Numbered from the stretch's first letter, positions 12,657 through 59,925 are shown. The stretch: 64,000 nucleotides of DNA from Escarpia spicata (GCA_963995525.1 OZ023208.1:18057019-18121018), one strand, 5' to 3'. Translations and numbers: made by a program. Notes: generated from the letters alone by a model not told the origin.

Positions 12657-13177
12657 CTGCAATAAAGATATAATTCGGTTCATGAGCATCTTCGTCACCT
12701 GACAAGGTAGTTGCGCATCATGCAAGCTCTTCAAGCACATCAACAAGAACAGCAATTTTATTTTTTAAATTGTTCAAAACGAAATCATGACAAATCAATA
12801 TCATTATGTTCCAGTGCACTTTGTGGGTTTCCTATACTGAGTGGCAGCGAAGACAATACGGCAAGTGAAGCGGCGTCAGCATCATTTATATAAACACCCG
12901 GCTTACGTTTTACTCAGCTCTGTACGAAAAAAAAAATCTCGAGTTTACAAATTAACACATTTTACTGTATTATATACTAGCCCCACTGTTATGACATTGC
13001 ATGGTACCCACAGAATGAACTAGCAAAATGTTGCCGATCTTATCACGCCACACATGTATCAGCCTAGCCACGGGGCTGCGTGTCACTCCGTGAAACTTCT
13101 GCCAGAATCTCATGCTGCTCAGTTTCTACCAGTTGTTATCAGTACGTTGGCTAATGGGCTTCTGTAGGCACAAAACG

Positions 13178-13490
13178 CAAAGTGGCGCAGTGGCTATAGG
13201 CTTCGAACTCTCAATCGAGAGAATCCGGGTTCAAATCATGTGTTGCCGTGTCGAACCTTGGCAACTCTACGTTGCTCCAGTTCACTCAGCTGTATGAATG
13301 AGTACCTGGCTATAGACAGTGATGGATATTTGTGTATGAATAGTCTTATATGCAGCATGGTTGAATTCTCTCCATAGGAGTCGAGATGGTATTCGATTGA
13401 ACAGGTCTGCCAAGGAGTAAGGTGTAAAATGCTTTGAGTAGTCCTAAGGATTATGGCTAATATGTGCGCTATATAAGAACTTACATTTAC
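13178..13490 (+). mobile_element. tRNA-derived SINE, copy 1
   Basis: A pol III A box (tggcgcagtgg) and a B box at 13228-13238 (ggttcaaatca) are followed by a body shared with the copy at 16018 (gtcgagatggt, ttcgatt, aacaggtctgcca, gcgctatat). It ends near ataagaacttac. Confidence 0.82.
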
Positions 13491-13499
13491 TATTGACAC

Positions 13500-15059
13500 A
13501 CATTGGAAATATAGCTCTTTGCAGATGGTTGGAGACACCATAGGTTTCAAGAAAGTGTTCGTCTTGTCATAATGAATGATACAAAAACACTTCGAAAGTA
13601 CTCACATGCCGTGACAGTATTCGGAGTGATGAAAACAGGTGACGAATGCGTGCAGTGATCAGTGAGTACATCAGCTTCGTGATGGTGACTGAAGAGCATG
13701 CGAGCTGGGAGGCCCATCTTGGCCTGTTTTTTTTCATGCAAACGTGTCTTTTTAAACACATTTGACTGATACTTTATAACAACATTACTTGTTTAAGACA
13801 AAATATCGTGATTATCTTACAAGGAAGCCACTTTCGATTCGTTCGTTCGTAGGACAGTCGTACCCGCACATGGGACCATCCATAAGGTACGCGCGCTATT
13901 TTCTGACATTTTTGAGACCCACTCCCTTGCATAACGCTGGCATGTACATCACCCTAAAATTGCGTTCGTTTTTATAAAGACCTCGTATGCATAAATCTAT
14001 AATAATTATATTCGTTGCATGGCTCTATCGATTCTTTGTTTACAAGTGTAAAAGTCAAATATAAGTCACTTAATAATATAAAACAAAAGTACCCTACATT
14101 GTCGGTTTTTCGTTGTAACGCTGCTTAAATCTTCAACAAAAAAGCTGGCTGAAAGAGTCATGTTGTATATGTTTGACATCGACAGGTCGAGGAGCCAACA
14201 TTTAAAAAAATCGTTTCGTAACGCCTGCCCATAGACCCCGCGCCCTATAAGCGTGGCGTACGTCATGGGGGACTACAAAGAGCCGGCCAGCGTTACTCTA
14301 CGCAGATGGCCATAGCCGTTTGCAGCTGTCTGTTTTCTTTCTTTCCAGTGCAGCGTCAACCGGGATCGTCAGCTACTACATATTTGAGTGATTTCGTTGT
14401 TTTCTTGGTTACAGTTGCCGTGAGCGAGTCACACATGGGCATAAACGTATCGATTACCTCCATGACGTGCCGTATATGAACGATTACAACCTGAAGAGAC
14501 GTCGCTTCCTGGTTAGTAGCGTGTCGTTGTTATCAACTAATGTATAGTACACATTGGTAATGTATAATCAATGTTGATATGTTTATTTAAATACTTTTAC
14601 AATCAGGTGACGTCCTTTCCTCTTCGACGCTGACGATTAATTGGTGCTACAGTTACAGGGCTAGTGTGCACATAGGGTACATGTTACCTAGCAACGATTA
14701 TCTTGCAATCAAGCCATGAATAGACACAATACACATGTGCTTGTTTGCTTTTTGTTACGCGGATATTTTACGCGGAAATAAAACCTATCGGATAGAATAA
14801 AAACATCATTAGTAATTTGGTGTTATGCCTATACAGGCGAGACAGTCGATCAGCATATGTATAGCCAGCTGCATGTAAAAAAAAATTATACGTATTGTTT
14901 AAATATCGCTTTGATGCGGAACTCTATTCATCACGTGTGGACCACCAAACAATTCTGCTTGTATGCCTATCTAGTGCAGTGATACCTATGTACAATGAAC
15001 AAAAACCACACGTGACTAGTTCGGTGACAAAGTTCCCACACTAGTGTTAACCGTATTAA
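13500..15059. other. Gene-free spacer
   Basis: Only short ORFs and no similarity to a known family. GC is higher around 14270-14480, but no exon with matching splice sites was found. Confidence 0.5.
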
Positions 15060-15540
15060 AAATATTAAACAGTGATTTATTGGCAAACTCCCACGATTAC
15101 TTACTTGTATTAAGGCTTATTGATACACGACTCGTTTCGTGCATGCGTGGATCGTCAGCGGAAAGGAGGGGCAAATCGAGTAAGTGCCCCCCCCCCTAAG
15201 AAACATTTCAGATGTTATGGCAAACGTAGCTCAAGTCTTTCACCCAACGATCACACGTTTAGTATAATGTCTCTAATTTGGCAACACGGTAGATACACGG
15301 ACTATCCGAAATGTCTTGGAGGTCTGCAGCGCGACAACAGCGGCGCTACATGCCCGACGCAAGCCACGCCCGTTGTGGGCATACGTGCGGTTCACCCACA
15401 CTTGAAACTGTGATGCAAAGCCGACCACTGAATAGTTCGAAGGGTTTTTATCAACACGACAGTTTGCAGGCAAGGCCGTTGATGGCATCCGTCGCTTCTT
15501 TGTCTCGGTCTCTTGCGAACGAGTGGGGTACGACGGCGGT
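15060..15540 (-). other. Probable calpain 3' UTR with poly(A) signal
   Basis: Downstream of the calpain stop on the minus strand, the first AATAAA (tttatt on plus) is at 15076-15081, about 460 bases away. No further coding similarity is seen here. A C/G homopolymer lies near 15190. The transcript end is inferred, not observed. Confidence 0.45.
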
Positions 15541-25881
<10,341 letters not shown>

Positions 25882-26249
25882 TTTCCTGAAATGAAATTAA
25901 CAAATTGGAATAATGTACAGCTGTATATGTAATGTAGGGATCGAAATTAACGATTGTTCGATTAGCAATTAGGGTATACAAAAATCGATGTTAAACAACG
26001 GGGATTTGTAGTTTTTTTTAACATGGAACACTTCATTGAATCACTGCTTGTAACGTCAGATTTATGTTATCATTGTTAGACCTACAGGCTTATATGTTAG
26101 TACGTGGGTCGTCAATGGAATATTGTCGGATGCTGGAAAGCTGCCAATGATACGTGTAAGGTAGGCTTAATGTGTAATTAAAACTAGTTTTACAGTGGCT
26201 ATGAACACATAATATAACGAGTGACATGGACAAGACAAGGACCCATGGC

Positions 26250-26314
26250 ATTAACACACACACACGCACACAGAGACACACACAGAGACACAGACACACA
26301 GACACACACACGCG

Positions 26315-26350
<36 letters not shown>
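26250..26350. repeat. CA-rich microsatellite
   Basis: Interrupted CA, cagaca and cgcg arrays. Confidence 0.95.
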
Positions 26351-26424
26351 GTCATGTATATGATAGGCCCACGCGTAAAAACCTTTTATGGACTGAACAA
26401 ATACATGTACATGTAGAGCTTACG

Positions 26425-26444
26425 TGTGTGTGTGGGTGCGTGTA

Positions 26445-26515
<71 letters not shown>

Positions 26516-26520
26516 ACGTG
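26425..26520. repeat. GT microsatellite
   Basis: A long uninterrupted GT array, about 66 bp (26452-26511), with degenerate edges. Together with the CA array 100 bp upstream it forms a potential hairpin. Confidence 0.95.
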
Positions 26521-26559
26521 CATGCGCGTGTGAGAGGACATGAGTTGTGTGTGCAACGA

Positions 26560-26960
26560 CTGGTTCGAGTGTAAATGACAGGTACCGCGCGGTCAATGGC
26601 TGATTTTTCTTCGAATAATTGTGTAGCATTCATACCACGGTTAACGGGATTTGCTCAATATAGGATTAAAGGTGACCTGGGTACCAAATATAACACCAAC
26701 AATGTCCATTAAATGATCACTATAGTGTTATAAAGTACGCTTCGCAGATCGATTAGTCTATCACCGCAGTTCGGCATTGGAGAAAAGCTTTGGCACCCGA
26801 GGCAGCGTTTATTGGGGCTAACGTACATCCACCCGAGTCGAAACATACAGGAACCCATCCTTTCCAAATGTCGTCGGATTGTGAAACAAATGCTTGCAAC
26901 AGTTAACTTACCAACAGTTATCAGCACGTTCAGAAAAAGCCTAGAAAATGTCAGGCGACA
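26560..26960 (+). mobile_element. Dispersed repeat family E, copy 1
   Basis: Matches the reverse complement of 30250-30660: shared ggttcgagtgtaa-type start, gcggtcaatggctgattttt, gttaacggg, and a short frame reading YIHPSRNIQEPIL and CRRIVKQML. That frame suggests the end of a LINE ORF. The family was not identified. Confidence 0.7.
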
Positions 26961-27059
26961 CGTTCTAACCGATCATAATTTATGTTCTCAAGCTAGCGTT
27001 ACCTCTAAGATCCACTGCCACCAGTGTCCTGGCCACAGCTCGATAATACACTAGCCACA

Positions 27060-27960
27060 TTTAGGTGTGTCGAACGCAGATTCCGCCATGCGCTGTATTG
27101 GAGTAAGTTAGAAGAAGACGACAGAAATTACATCCAAGACCACGTGCTCTGCAGCAGCCAACACATGGAAGAACAATTTAAGTTGGGGCAGACCAGCTTA
27201 TTTATAGACTCGATAAAGGAAGATGTGGGGCTGGAACCAAGGGAAGTGAAAACAGGTATGGTGAGAGAGGCGTGTGTTGAGGAATGGTGATGGCCAACAG
27301 AGTTCGCCGCCACGAACAACAAATTAAGTCGAAGAAGACATGGTGAAGCAAGTGGCTGGTCCTACGACAATGGTGAAGCTTGCTTACCTAATCTTCTGCT
27401 GAACTTCAGCGGGCAAAGCATCTTTAAAACTACTACATCGCGGCGCATTTGGGTCGTCGCCAGCACTAATGTAAGTGCTGACCCGTCTAGAATGCATTTC
27501 AGAAGCCTATTTGCATATTCGACGTAGTCCACGTCGATCCGAGAAACGCACTGCTTACGTATATTTCGGTAATACACGTAACGTTTTGAACAGACATATC
27601 GTTACGTCCAAGCGGACTTGCCAATGGCGTCCTGCGTCATGACGTCACAATCTATGACCGTGAAGTCATTCATGTTTCCGTCTGATGGGCCTTTAATAAC
27701 GTCTATTCATTTTTTAACGTTGCTCCAAGAGAATGACCGCGAAACTAAAATGTGTTGTCGTGTTCGTCAGAGTTGTGAAAGTCCGCTTGCAGGCCCGGGG
27801 CGATATCTATACCAAATATCATATGCACCGTACGTCATCTACGTAATGATCGTTCGTACGTCACATACGTAACATGAACGTACTTATTGCAAGCCACTAA
27901 CACTCTTCATTATCATCATCTTTATCATTATTTCATCATGATCGTCGCCGTTGTCATGCC
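27060..27960. other. Spacer with no recognised gene
   Basis: A short plus frame at 27024-27290 (FRHALYWSKLEEDDRNYI) sits just after repeat copy E and may belong to the same element. The rest has only short ORFs. Confidence 0.4.
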
Positions 27961-27964
27961 ATTA

Positions 27965-27999
27965 CCACCACCACCACCACCACCACCACCACCACCATC
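27965..27999. repeat. CAC trinucleotide microsatellite
   Basis: About ten cac units between 27965 and 27997. Confidence 0.95.
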
Positions 28000-28077
28000 A
28001 TCAAATATAATTTCTAGGCGGTCGTCTTTTGGTATTGTTGTCTAAATATTTAAAACTAGCAAGGTAGACCGTATTAA

Positions 28078-28485
28078 AGGGGCACTGTAACTGTATAGAT
28101 TGCGCTAATCCACGGCAGAAGTATTTTGTCGGCCGACGCTTGGCGTCTGCGGCTATTTATAGAACTGTGTGGTGCAGGCGATATGTTTGCCGTCGTTAGT
28201 TCTCGGGAACACAAGACAAGCATGCGCTGCATCTAGTGATTGTATTGTTGATAAGGATTTATTTATTTACTGTTGTTTGTTTGCAACAGTATATGTCTTA
28301 AATAAATTCTTATCAACAACACAATCACTAGATTCAGCGCACGCTTGTCTTGTGTACCCGAAAACCATCGACGGCAAACATATCGCCTGCACGAGACTGT
28401 TCTATAAATAGCCGCAGACGCCGACAAGAGCGTCGGCCGACAAAATACTTGTGCCGTGGAATAGCGCAATATAAACAGGGCCCCT
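28078..28485. mobile_element. Foldback MITE with TTAA target duplication
   Basis: A 408-bp near-palindrome. The left arm agggg..actgt, gtcggccgacgc, ctatttatagaac and tgattgtattgttgataag is mirrored on the right by cttatcaacaacacaatca, gttctataaatag, gcgtcggccgac and cagggcccct. TTAA flanks both ends (28074-28077, 28486-28489), a piggyBac-type target site. There is no coding capacity. Confidence 0.88.
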
Positions 28486-28499
28486 TTAACTGAATTGTT

Positions 28500-29340
28500 C
28501 AGTCCGAACAGTGTTCTAGCATTTAAAGTAATTACATCCACATAGCCGTACGTGCTACGGCAATTGTACGTATGGCGTTCTTCGGCCCAGTGTTCGTCTA
28601 GAATTATTTTGTCTGAGCTGGTTTAGAGATAGGATGACAATACTAATAACAATGGCGTGGTTTACCTATAGCGCCGGTATCCGCCTTTGACAAGACGCTC
28701 GCGATCGATCCTTACTCCATTACCAGTGCAAGCTTTTTCCAGCAGCTAATACAGCGCCCGTGTGTGTTTTTGTGGATCCAGACGATTGCATGGCTATGTA
28801 TATGTCCACGAATGAAGGGTTTTCATTTCCATGTGTAGAGTTTTTTACTTCCTCTATATTATGGTCTAGACAAGTTCCAAGTAGAAGGAACCAACGTGGT
28901 TGAGTGTGTGTCCCGAAAAACAACGTGGCTGAATGAAATCGCCTACGTTTCGAAAAATGTCGATGTAGATTCGAGCCCATCCTCTCGATGACTCTAGTCA
29001 CCAAACCGTCGTACAACGTTAACCGTCTCAGGCAGCGAGTTTCAGTCTTTTGTTATTCAGGCGCACGTTTATAAAATGTCCAATTAAATGCTGACTGTGA
29101 AAACGGGCAAGTGGTTTGATTAGTTATGGATCGGAGATTAATAGAATCAGACAGACATTATGTTTTTGTTGCCTTCATATACATATGTACTCCTGACTCG
29201 CCTTTCCTTCGAGTTGTATATCCAGTTCTTTGTACTACTGCCCAACCCACAGCACCATAGTCTTCTCCAGACTTATTCTGAAGCCATGTCTACCAAAGAT
29301 CACGTTCGATTCAATCATAGATCTGTTTTGAAGGTTTGGT
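28500..29340. other. Gene-free spacer
   Basis: No recognisable coding sequence. At 28655-28685 tatagcgccggtatccgcc resembles the 3' end of a SINE on the minus strand. Confidence 0.45.
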
Positions 29341-29359
29341 TTGCTGTCCGCAACCAGAA

Positions 29360-29510
29360 ACCTCCAATTACGCCCCTTCGAGGCTCACCAAAGCCCCTCA
29401 TTGAGGCTCACCAAAACCCCTCATTGAGGCTCTCCAAAATCCCTCATTGAGGCTCTAAAAAAAAAATTGCACACCCTCGAGGCTCCCCAAACCCACCTTA
29501 AGGCTTTTCA
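29360..29510. repeat. Short minisatellite, about 28-bp unit
   Basis: Several copies of a unit like cccctcattgaggctc plus ccaaaa. A diverged relative occurs at 57170-57295 (cctccaactgc, gaggctctacaaaaacctcc). Confidence 0.75.
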
Positions 29511-29519
29511 AAAATCTCA

Positions 29520-30165
29520 AAGTGTACCCCAAAATCCACCACTCCCTAATTATTTAACCAATTGCCACTGGTTCCAACGCCTGTGTATTATTTATTACAG
29601 GCCTACGGCATTAACGACATTAATAATGTAAATGAAAACCCACACTACGTGCATTTTATACCAGAAGATACAGTTATTAAATTAACCAACTCAGCTAGGT
29701 CTAACATTTAGATCGTACAAGAATAATATGTTGTAGAGACGACAACAAGCGCATAGCATAAAATCTGTATAATCTGCCGCGATATAATGCCCACTTACCC
29801 CATTTCACCGCGTCTCTTCACGATCGACGTCCGACTACGACAACGAGCGATCGCGCAAAGATCGCCGCTTTATTTGCTGAATTGGAATGGCTGCGCTGGG
29901 GATTGTATGTACCGTTGTGTACACTGCCACTGACCGAGCAACCATTTGATAATAAATGCTTCCCAGGCTACGACACAATATTGACATTCGTAGCTAAGCT
30001 TACCTGTGTCGGCTTGCATGCATATCACTGTTTTATTAATAGGTCGGCCTACTATCTCTTCTGCATCAACGATGCGCTTACATGTCAATGATTTCTGTCG
30101 ATTCAACTGTTTATTTAAAAATAAAATAGTAACATACACATAACGAAAGTGCGGGCGAGCGTGCC
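29520..30165. other. Gene-free spacer
   Basis: Only short ORFs. A frame beginning at 29882 on plus (EWLRWGLYVPLC) has no family match or splice context. Confidence 0.4.
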
Positions 30166-30167
30166 CG

Positions 30168-30246
30168 CAGGCACACACGCACACACATGCACGCGCGCAC
30201 GAACGCACACCGACACAAACACGCACGCACGCACGCACACACACAT
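30168..30246. repeat. CA/ACGC microsatellite
   Basis: Degenerate cacaca and acgc arrays next to the 3' end of repeat family E copy 2. Confidence 0.92.
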
Positions 30247-30249
30247 GTT

Positions 30250-30660
30250 TCTACACACTTTCTAAATGTGTCGATTACTTGTTGCTTAGCTGTAACTATT
30301 GTATGCATGTGTTCCACAATCCGACATCGTTTGGGAAGAATGAGTTCATGTGTGCGTCGAGTCGGGTGAATGTACGGTAGCAGTGCCATAGACGTTGGCT
30401 CGGGTTCGAAGGCCTACGGTAGCCTTTCTCCAATGTTAAACTCTGGCGTTCGCTATATTGTAATAGTGATCATTTTTAATCAGCTCATTTAGTGGACAAT
30501 GTCGATGATATACTTGATATTCAGATCGTCTTTAATCCTATAAATTGAGCAGATCCCCGTTAACCGTGGCATGAATGCTATATAATTGTTCGAAGAAAAT
30601 CAGCCATTGACCGCGCGGTGCCTGTCACTAATTACACTCGAAGCGGTAGCTGCTGTAACA
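30250..30660 (-). mobile_element. Dispersed repeat family E, copy 2 (inverted)
   Basis: Reverse complement of 26560-26960 at high similarity, with the frame YIHPTRRTHELILPK on minus. Its 3' end abuts a CA microsatellite. Confidence 0.7.
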
Positions 30661-30699
30661 CCTGGGCTCTACTGGCGCGTTGCTGTCATACGTTAGTAT

Positions 30700-33060
30700 T
30701 TATGGATAACAAGGAGACGTGCATATATGCAGTATACACTGTAAGTCCTATTATCATATACACGTACGCACACACTTTGTAACCGACGACTGAATGCACA
30801 CATCCACGCGCGTACACACACGCGTGTACACGCACACACGACACTCACACGCACGCATATAAATCATACAATAATTGAAAATAAAAAAACAATCAATAAA
30901 CAATCAGCAAAATAATAAAATGAGATGGCAGTAGACAAAAAGATATGAATATGAACTGTGGAATGGGAGACTCCTAGGTACTCCCGTCCCATAGCTATCA
31001 TTCATATTGTTCATTACACGGACGCACGCACCTGATTCTCCACCCATGCATGCAGTCACGCGCATTGGCATGTCTTTACAGTGTAGTATTTACTAAAACT
31101 GCACTATGATTGATGTCCTAACCCTATGAGATTCCGAGGCCGATCGGTGGAGTCAAGGATCAGCTGGATAAGACGAAATTCAGATCCACCTACAGCAACG
31201 TATAGTGGTAGTATATAAGTATTTATAAAGTATACTTATTTAACTGTATTCTGGTGATCGACATACTACTCTAAGTGCCTCCCACGAGTCGCATTCAGCC
31301 GGGAGACATGGCAGCTGATGGCGCAAACAAGATGAAGAATCTGAAGGACATGGAAGTGACGAAGATGTGTCACATGTGAGAAACAAAGCCGTGCCAGTGA
31401 ACTGACGCTACACACGGGAATTCCACTGATCCGTTACCTAGAACACCTGTAATTGTTTTTTTATTCTATGTAGGCACGCAGAGCTCTAAGAAAATGAACA
31501 GAACCTACGACAGGCGAGGATGCGTGCATATATCACCGTGTGAATTTGCTGGTTGGATTAGTGCGTTCGTGTCATTCATGTTCAGACCTATAGTTTGATT
31601 AATGTGTGGTATCATGTTGGGAAACTTTTCATGTTGTAAATTGATCGGTTTTGTTGCAGTGAATGGATACGTGCTCGTCATCATGACACCACAATCAACT
31701 GTTTCGATTTCGATTTACAACAAATCTGTTCGAAACATTCGCAACAAACATGATTGTGCGACATATAAATACTGCGCATGCACGCACGCACGCACGCACA
31801 TAGGCACGTGCGGATGATCTGCACAGACATAAATTATATGCACACAAACATACGAAACACCACGTACGCAGCCACATCTGCACACATACGCACACACACA
31901 CGCATGCACGCACGTATGCACATACCTACCCGCTCGCTCGCAGGCACACTTAGCATTTTCAGTTTATTGACCATTGGTGCTATGTGGTAACGTCAGGTGG
32001 TAACTGTTGACATCGGGTAATGTCTAATCAAATCAGGCGATGTCTAGTGACATCGGGTGATGTCACGTGGTACGAAATAATATCAGGTGACCTTGCACAA
32101 TATTATTATACCAACAATGTGAGGCCATGCAATATACCACTGCCGTACAAGTTGACAAAAACACTCCGATGAATTCATATATTGCTGAACATTAGGTCGT
32201 TCTCTTACAAAGCAAATACAATGTGCCTGGACTTAATAATGACCACTCCGAGTTATATAACACATATTCAACACTTGTGTACAGCAAGTAACAGCACTTC
32301 ATGCCCATATGCTGCACTGAATATTGCTGAGCTGCAATTGTTTCCATTAAGAATTATACATTTGTTTTAGCATGGGCTCGTGAAAGCAAGGTGTGTCTAA
32401 CAAATATTTGTGTTCTTTTGAAGACATCGTCAGGTGGAGGGGTTTTGAACAATCACTGGCAGAGATAAACTTGGTCCGTTTGGTGCAATACACAATTAAT
32501 TTGATGCACAATATATCAATATGCCTTTCAACGGCATTGCATATTATAAATAATATATGTTTGTTAATGACAACAAACAATTACTGATATAATCAATACA
32601 ATAAATGGAGATCTGGCAATATATTATAATATATGACGTCATTATGTATGCACCACACTTTGACATAACGTGGGATATTAATTAAATGCTTTACGAACAT
32701 TGTAGACCATACAGCAACACTTTGCATGACAGATACTCATGTACATATGTCACGACTATGTTTTATAGACATAGCTAACTAAACTGATCTTAGAACTGAG
32801 AAACTGCAGCGTTTTTATGTCATCATCGCACTAGCGACATATCAGCTCTGCTGACATGTCAGTACTGCACTGCTGACATGTCAGCACTACATCAGTGACA
32901 TGTAAAATGAAATAGTGTTTGATTATTCGTGCATTCTAGCTTGACTGTCATGAAAGAAGTGGACTTCATAAGCACATAATGATGCTAGCAGCGCAAAAGA
33001 TTAATGCAGAATACACTATAAAATATACCGAGAAGAGCATCCTTTTGGTACAATAGATGG
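30700..33060. other. Intergenic region with simple repeats only
   Basis: CA/ACGC arrays lie at 30770-30860 and 31780-31925. A degenerate gacatcgggtgatgtc-type repeat lies at 31990-32090, and a palindromic ctgacatgtcag repeat at 32850-32900. A 23-codon ORF at 31308 has no support. No gene was recognised. Confidence 0.5.
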
Positions 33061-35231
33061 CAACATGGCACATCAGTTTCTTTATTACAGATACATGGCT
33101 GACACAAACATTATAAGCCGTCTATTAACTAATATCACATACAACGTACCGTGATGTTCAAAACAGGTGCACATACAGATTAAAACTGAACAGCAGACAT
33201 ACATTGACACATGTAAACTAAAAGTTAGATATGGTTAACTTTGTTTATAAAATAAAAATAAACAAAACTGTTATGTCACATTCTGTGCTCAATAAAAACA
33301 TGTCCAATCAAAGCACATAAATACATGTGTTTCATGTATATCCCAAGTGCTTATCCAGATGCAATGTACATCCATATATTTTATATATGTCTACAAACAA
33401 TCTATCTACAACGGGGTCGATTTACAACAAACCTGTACAAAACATTCGCAATGAACATACAAAGATATATATTATTATACAAATCTAGAAACATTACCTA
33501 TTAAATGCAGAACTATCAAATGTTACATTTCAAATAATGAGCCGGCACCTAAGCGCATGCAACAAGACAGATATGGCTAATAGTTGGGTCCAAAAATATT
33601 CTCTGCCACATGTATGAATTGTACATGTACAGTTAGTACTGGGGTAATATAAATAGTTATCTATACAATTATGGCAGTAGAAGCTTGCTGTATGCTGTGA
33701 CACTCTATGCTTACTGTGCATCATGACTGGTTGCTGAATCCTTCTTTTTGAGGCAGTGACATAGTATCCCCCTAACTCCCCAACTCTGGCAAGAAGTACA
33801 CATTGCTTTCTATTTTTACCATTCTATAAATTCTTTTAACAGAGGCTGACTTTTACTCGTTTTTTTTAATATGATGTTCATAATATTAGATTAAATATGT
33901 TACAAGTTTCCTGCCTGCCAATTTGCATTTAATAAGCCCACAAAGGTGTTTTGCTATTTTAATATCTCAACCACAACATTTTCAGATTGTTAATAAATCA
34001 TTCAGATAGTAAACAAGCTCTGTAGGCAATATTGCAAAAGCTGGATGTGTTAACAAGGCCCTTTGATGTCTGCTATATTGGCAAGGTTCCCACATTCACG
34101 ACAGCTCATTCGGTGAACTTCCTGCTAATGATTACCACATCTGGCTGATCCTGACGCGTAACGGAACTGACACCCTCACTTTGCAAAAATTGACTTGAAA
34201 CGTTCAAGTAATTATCTCAACAGACTTTATATTATATGCCTTTTTAAAGTGAATTTATGACGGTTTTCATTGGTTGGCGAAATATTCTATGGGTGATTGC
34301 TATACTGAATATATTGGTATTTATAACATATTGGTTGGTCAAAATAGCATCCGTACAAAACATGTTATTTTTTATGATATTTCACCTATTAATATTTTTG
34401 AAACTACACAATCTGATCAAGAATAAAAATATGCTATTTTTACTAGATATCTGTGGATTGCTTTACTACAATTAACGATAAGAAAAAACACTTTAGGCTT
34501 GAAGGTGAAATATAAAATTGTTCACTAGATGGTTTATTTCTCTGTAAAAATTCCCCTTTTGTTCACAGTTTTAGAGGATAATTATACTGCGGCAATACAG
34601 ATAAAAATGGTTAATTCATCAGTATTTTGTGTTAAAAAATTCACAGAGTTTATGCATTTTAATTATATGAAACTCCAAACTAAGTTCGTATTAATTCACC
34701 AATGAAAAACGTTGTACATTCTATTTAAAGACACATCAGAATTTTTTTTTTAATATAGATAAGGCAGGCTTCTGCTAGTATTTAAATATAAATTGTTTAT
34801 ACATTAGAAATAAGTCTATATTATAACACTGCTTTATGTACCAGTATATGACACTTAATTAAGTATAATGATCAGATCTGATTGAACTTTGAATGAAATT
34901 GATTAATACTAACTTATAAATATGATTAACATCATATCAAGCCAAAATTATGGTTAAATAAATTGCATTTACAATGGTGATTTCTCAAACTTACTACAGT
35001 AAGCAATGTAGTCTAAAAGATAAATAAAGTTCCACATATAATTGCAATTTCTCTGATTAAGCATGGTAAGAATGAGCAGGTATTATGAGATGTGAATTCA
35101 GCAAATGCTATACCAGCTTAAAAACTGTTTAGTCAAAAGATCATAAGGAAATGTGACTTTACCAACAATCACCAATATTGTGGTAATTCATAGATGTGAG
35201 AGAGATTAAACAATGCCAGGATCGCAGTGAA
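33060..35231 (-). other. Probable FER 3' UTR, AT-rich, with two poly(A) signal candidates
   Basis: After the FER stop the sequence is AT-rich and has no coding similarity. On the minus strand, AATAAA occurs at 34533-34538 and 33081-33086 (tttatt on plus). Either could end the transcript, and a long 3' UTR is possible. This is inference only. Confidence 0.35.
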
Positions 35232-58310
<23,079 letters not shown>

Positions 58311-58344
58311 GTGGGCGGTGTGGCTGGAACTGTCAATGGGGCGA

Positions 58345-59925
58345 TTAGTGAAAGACACACAGCTATATTTGGCAAAGAATGTTATAAAAATATATGATCT
58401 TCTTTTTCCAATTTCAACAAAGTAATGTGGATTTTTACACTAGATGCATTAACATGCTATCTGTACATGTATAGAGGGAAACAAGAAATCAAGGACAAGG
58501 CCAGCCTCACTGCTGACTTCAGGCACACAAAGGAGAGCAACAGTTTGTGAGAACAAATTTCAATGTGCTACTACCAGGTAAATTAAGTAGTTTTAGAGAT
58601 TGGTAAATGTTCTTCTTTTTAAGGTTTATTTCCACAAAAGGCTTCCTTCCATACATTTCTTTAAATAATATATTCGTTTTTGAAGTACCTGCTAATTTGC
58701 GATCGGCTAATTAGACTGTGAATTAGTTGAGAATCCAAATTTATTCTTACTAAATTTAGTTTTTATATATATATGATGTTCAATTTGGTTGACTAACGGA
58801 CACTGGTCACTGGTGTCTGATGACAATCTCCGAACTAATGCCGTGAAACAGGTGTGATATACTGAACAATGGTCAAGTTGAAAAACTTGCCAATGTGGTC
58901 AGTTGAGAAAGAAACATTATCCGTTGTAGAACCAATTGACTGACTGGCCATTGAATTTATATATGAGAGAGACAAACTCAAGTAATTTACCCAGGAAGAG
59001 ATAAACTGAGTAGCTAAGCTGTGGTTAAAGGTGGAGATTTGCATATGCTTCACATACAGCTTTTGTTTGTTCAGAGACACTCTGGTGACAGCACCGAAGC
59101 AAGACTGGCAGCTTTTGGTAATCCTATTATCTCTACCAATAAACCATTGGTGCAGAGTGCACAGTGCACCACGGAGCAGTAACATTTCTTTTCATAGCCA
59201 TTGCTGTTTCTGTTTTTCAAAAAGTCAAAGATACTAGAAATTGACATGTCCCCTTTCTCGCAGTTTGACATTAAAATGTTGTCCTTTATTTATATTGCAT
59301 AATACGATAAAAATAATAACCTGAATTATGATACTCACTGGAAATGTTCAAGGTTTGGCTAGGAACTCGTGGATGTAAATTCAAAAAATTCTCAGAACAT
59401 TTAAGCAAATTTAATCATTAAAGATATACAAAAATGTCAACATTTTACACACTATTTTGTGTCATCACTCTGTGTATCTCTAGTCATACATGCTCATGTT
59501 TTGTTAGAGCCAGAGATGTAACTCTCTCTTGAGGCTCGCATTCTCAGTTCCACCGCCAGTTATGGTGGTTCTGCACAGCTGCTAAAGTGGTTACGGATCA
59601 TCTGGAGCAGCATTATTTGTAGATTTAGACAAGTCTACACTCGCCAGCTGTCTCCCATTATTTATAAATCACTCGCGATGACAATATGTGGTCGCCATTG
59701 GCAAGCCACAGCTCGCAAATTTAAAGGAAATAAAAATAAGGCATTAGCTAAAATCCTTTTTCCATGTGTACACAAAGTTTAACATTGTATGTGACATTTG
59801 ACAACATTAAACAAATACAGAAAAATACATGTGAAGCATAAATTAGATTTTAAGCCCGTCTGTGAAGCGATTCCCGCGGAAAATTTAATTTTAATGAGCT
59901 AGGCGATCACGTGGTATCGTGACGT
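58345..59925. other. Region upstream of FER coding exon 1; no exon recognised
   Basis: It should contain the FER 5' UTR exon and promoter, but neither could be placed from sequence alone. No CpG-rich island or TATA box is obvious. Only short ORFs occur. Confidence 0.35.

Noticed and set aside
31308..31380. 23-codon ORF beginning MAADGANKMKN
   Set aside because: Too short, no homology, no supporting exon.
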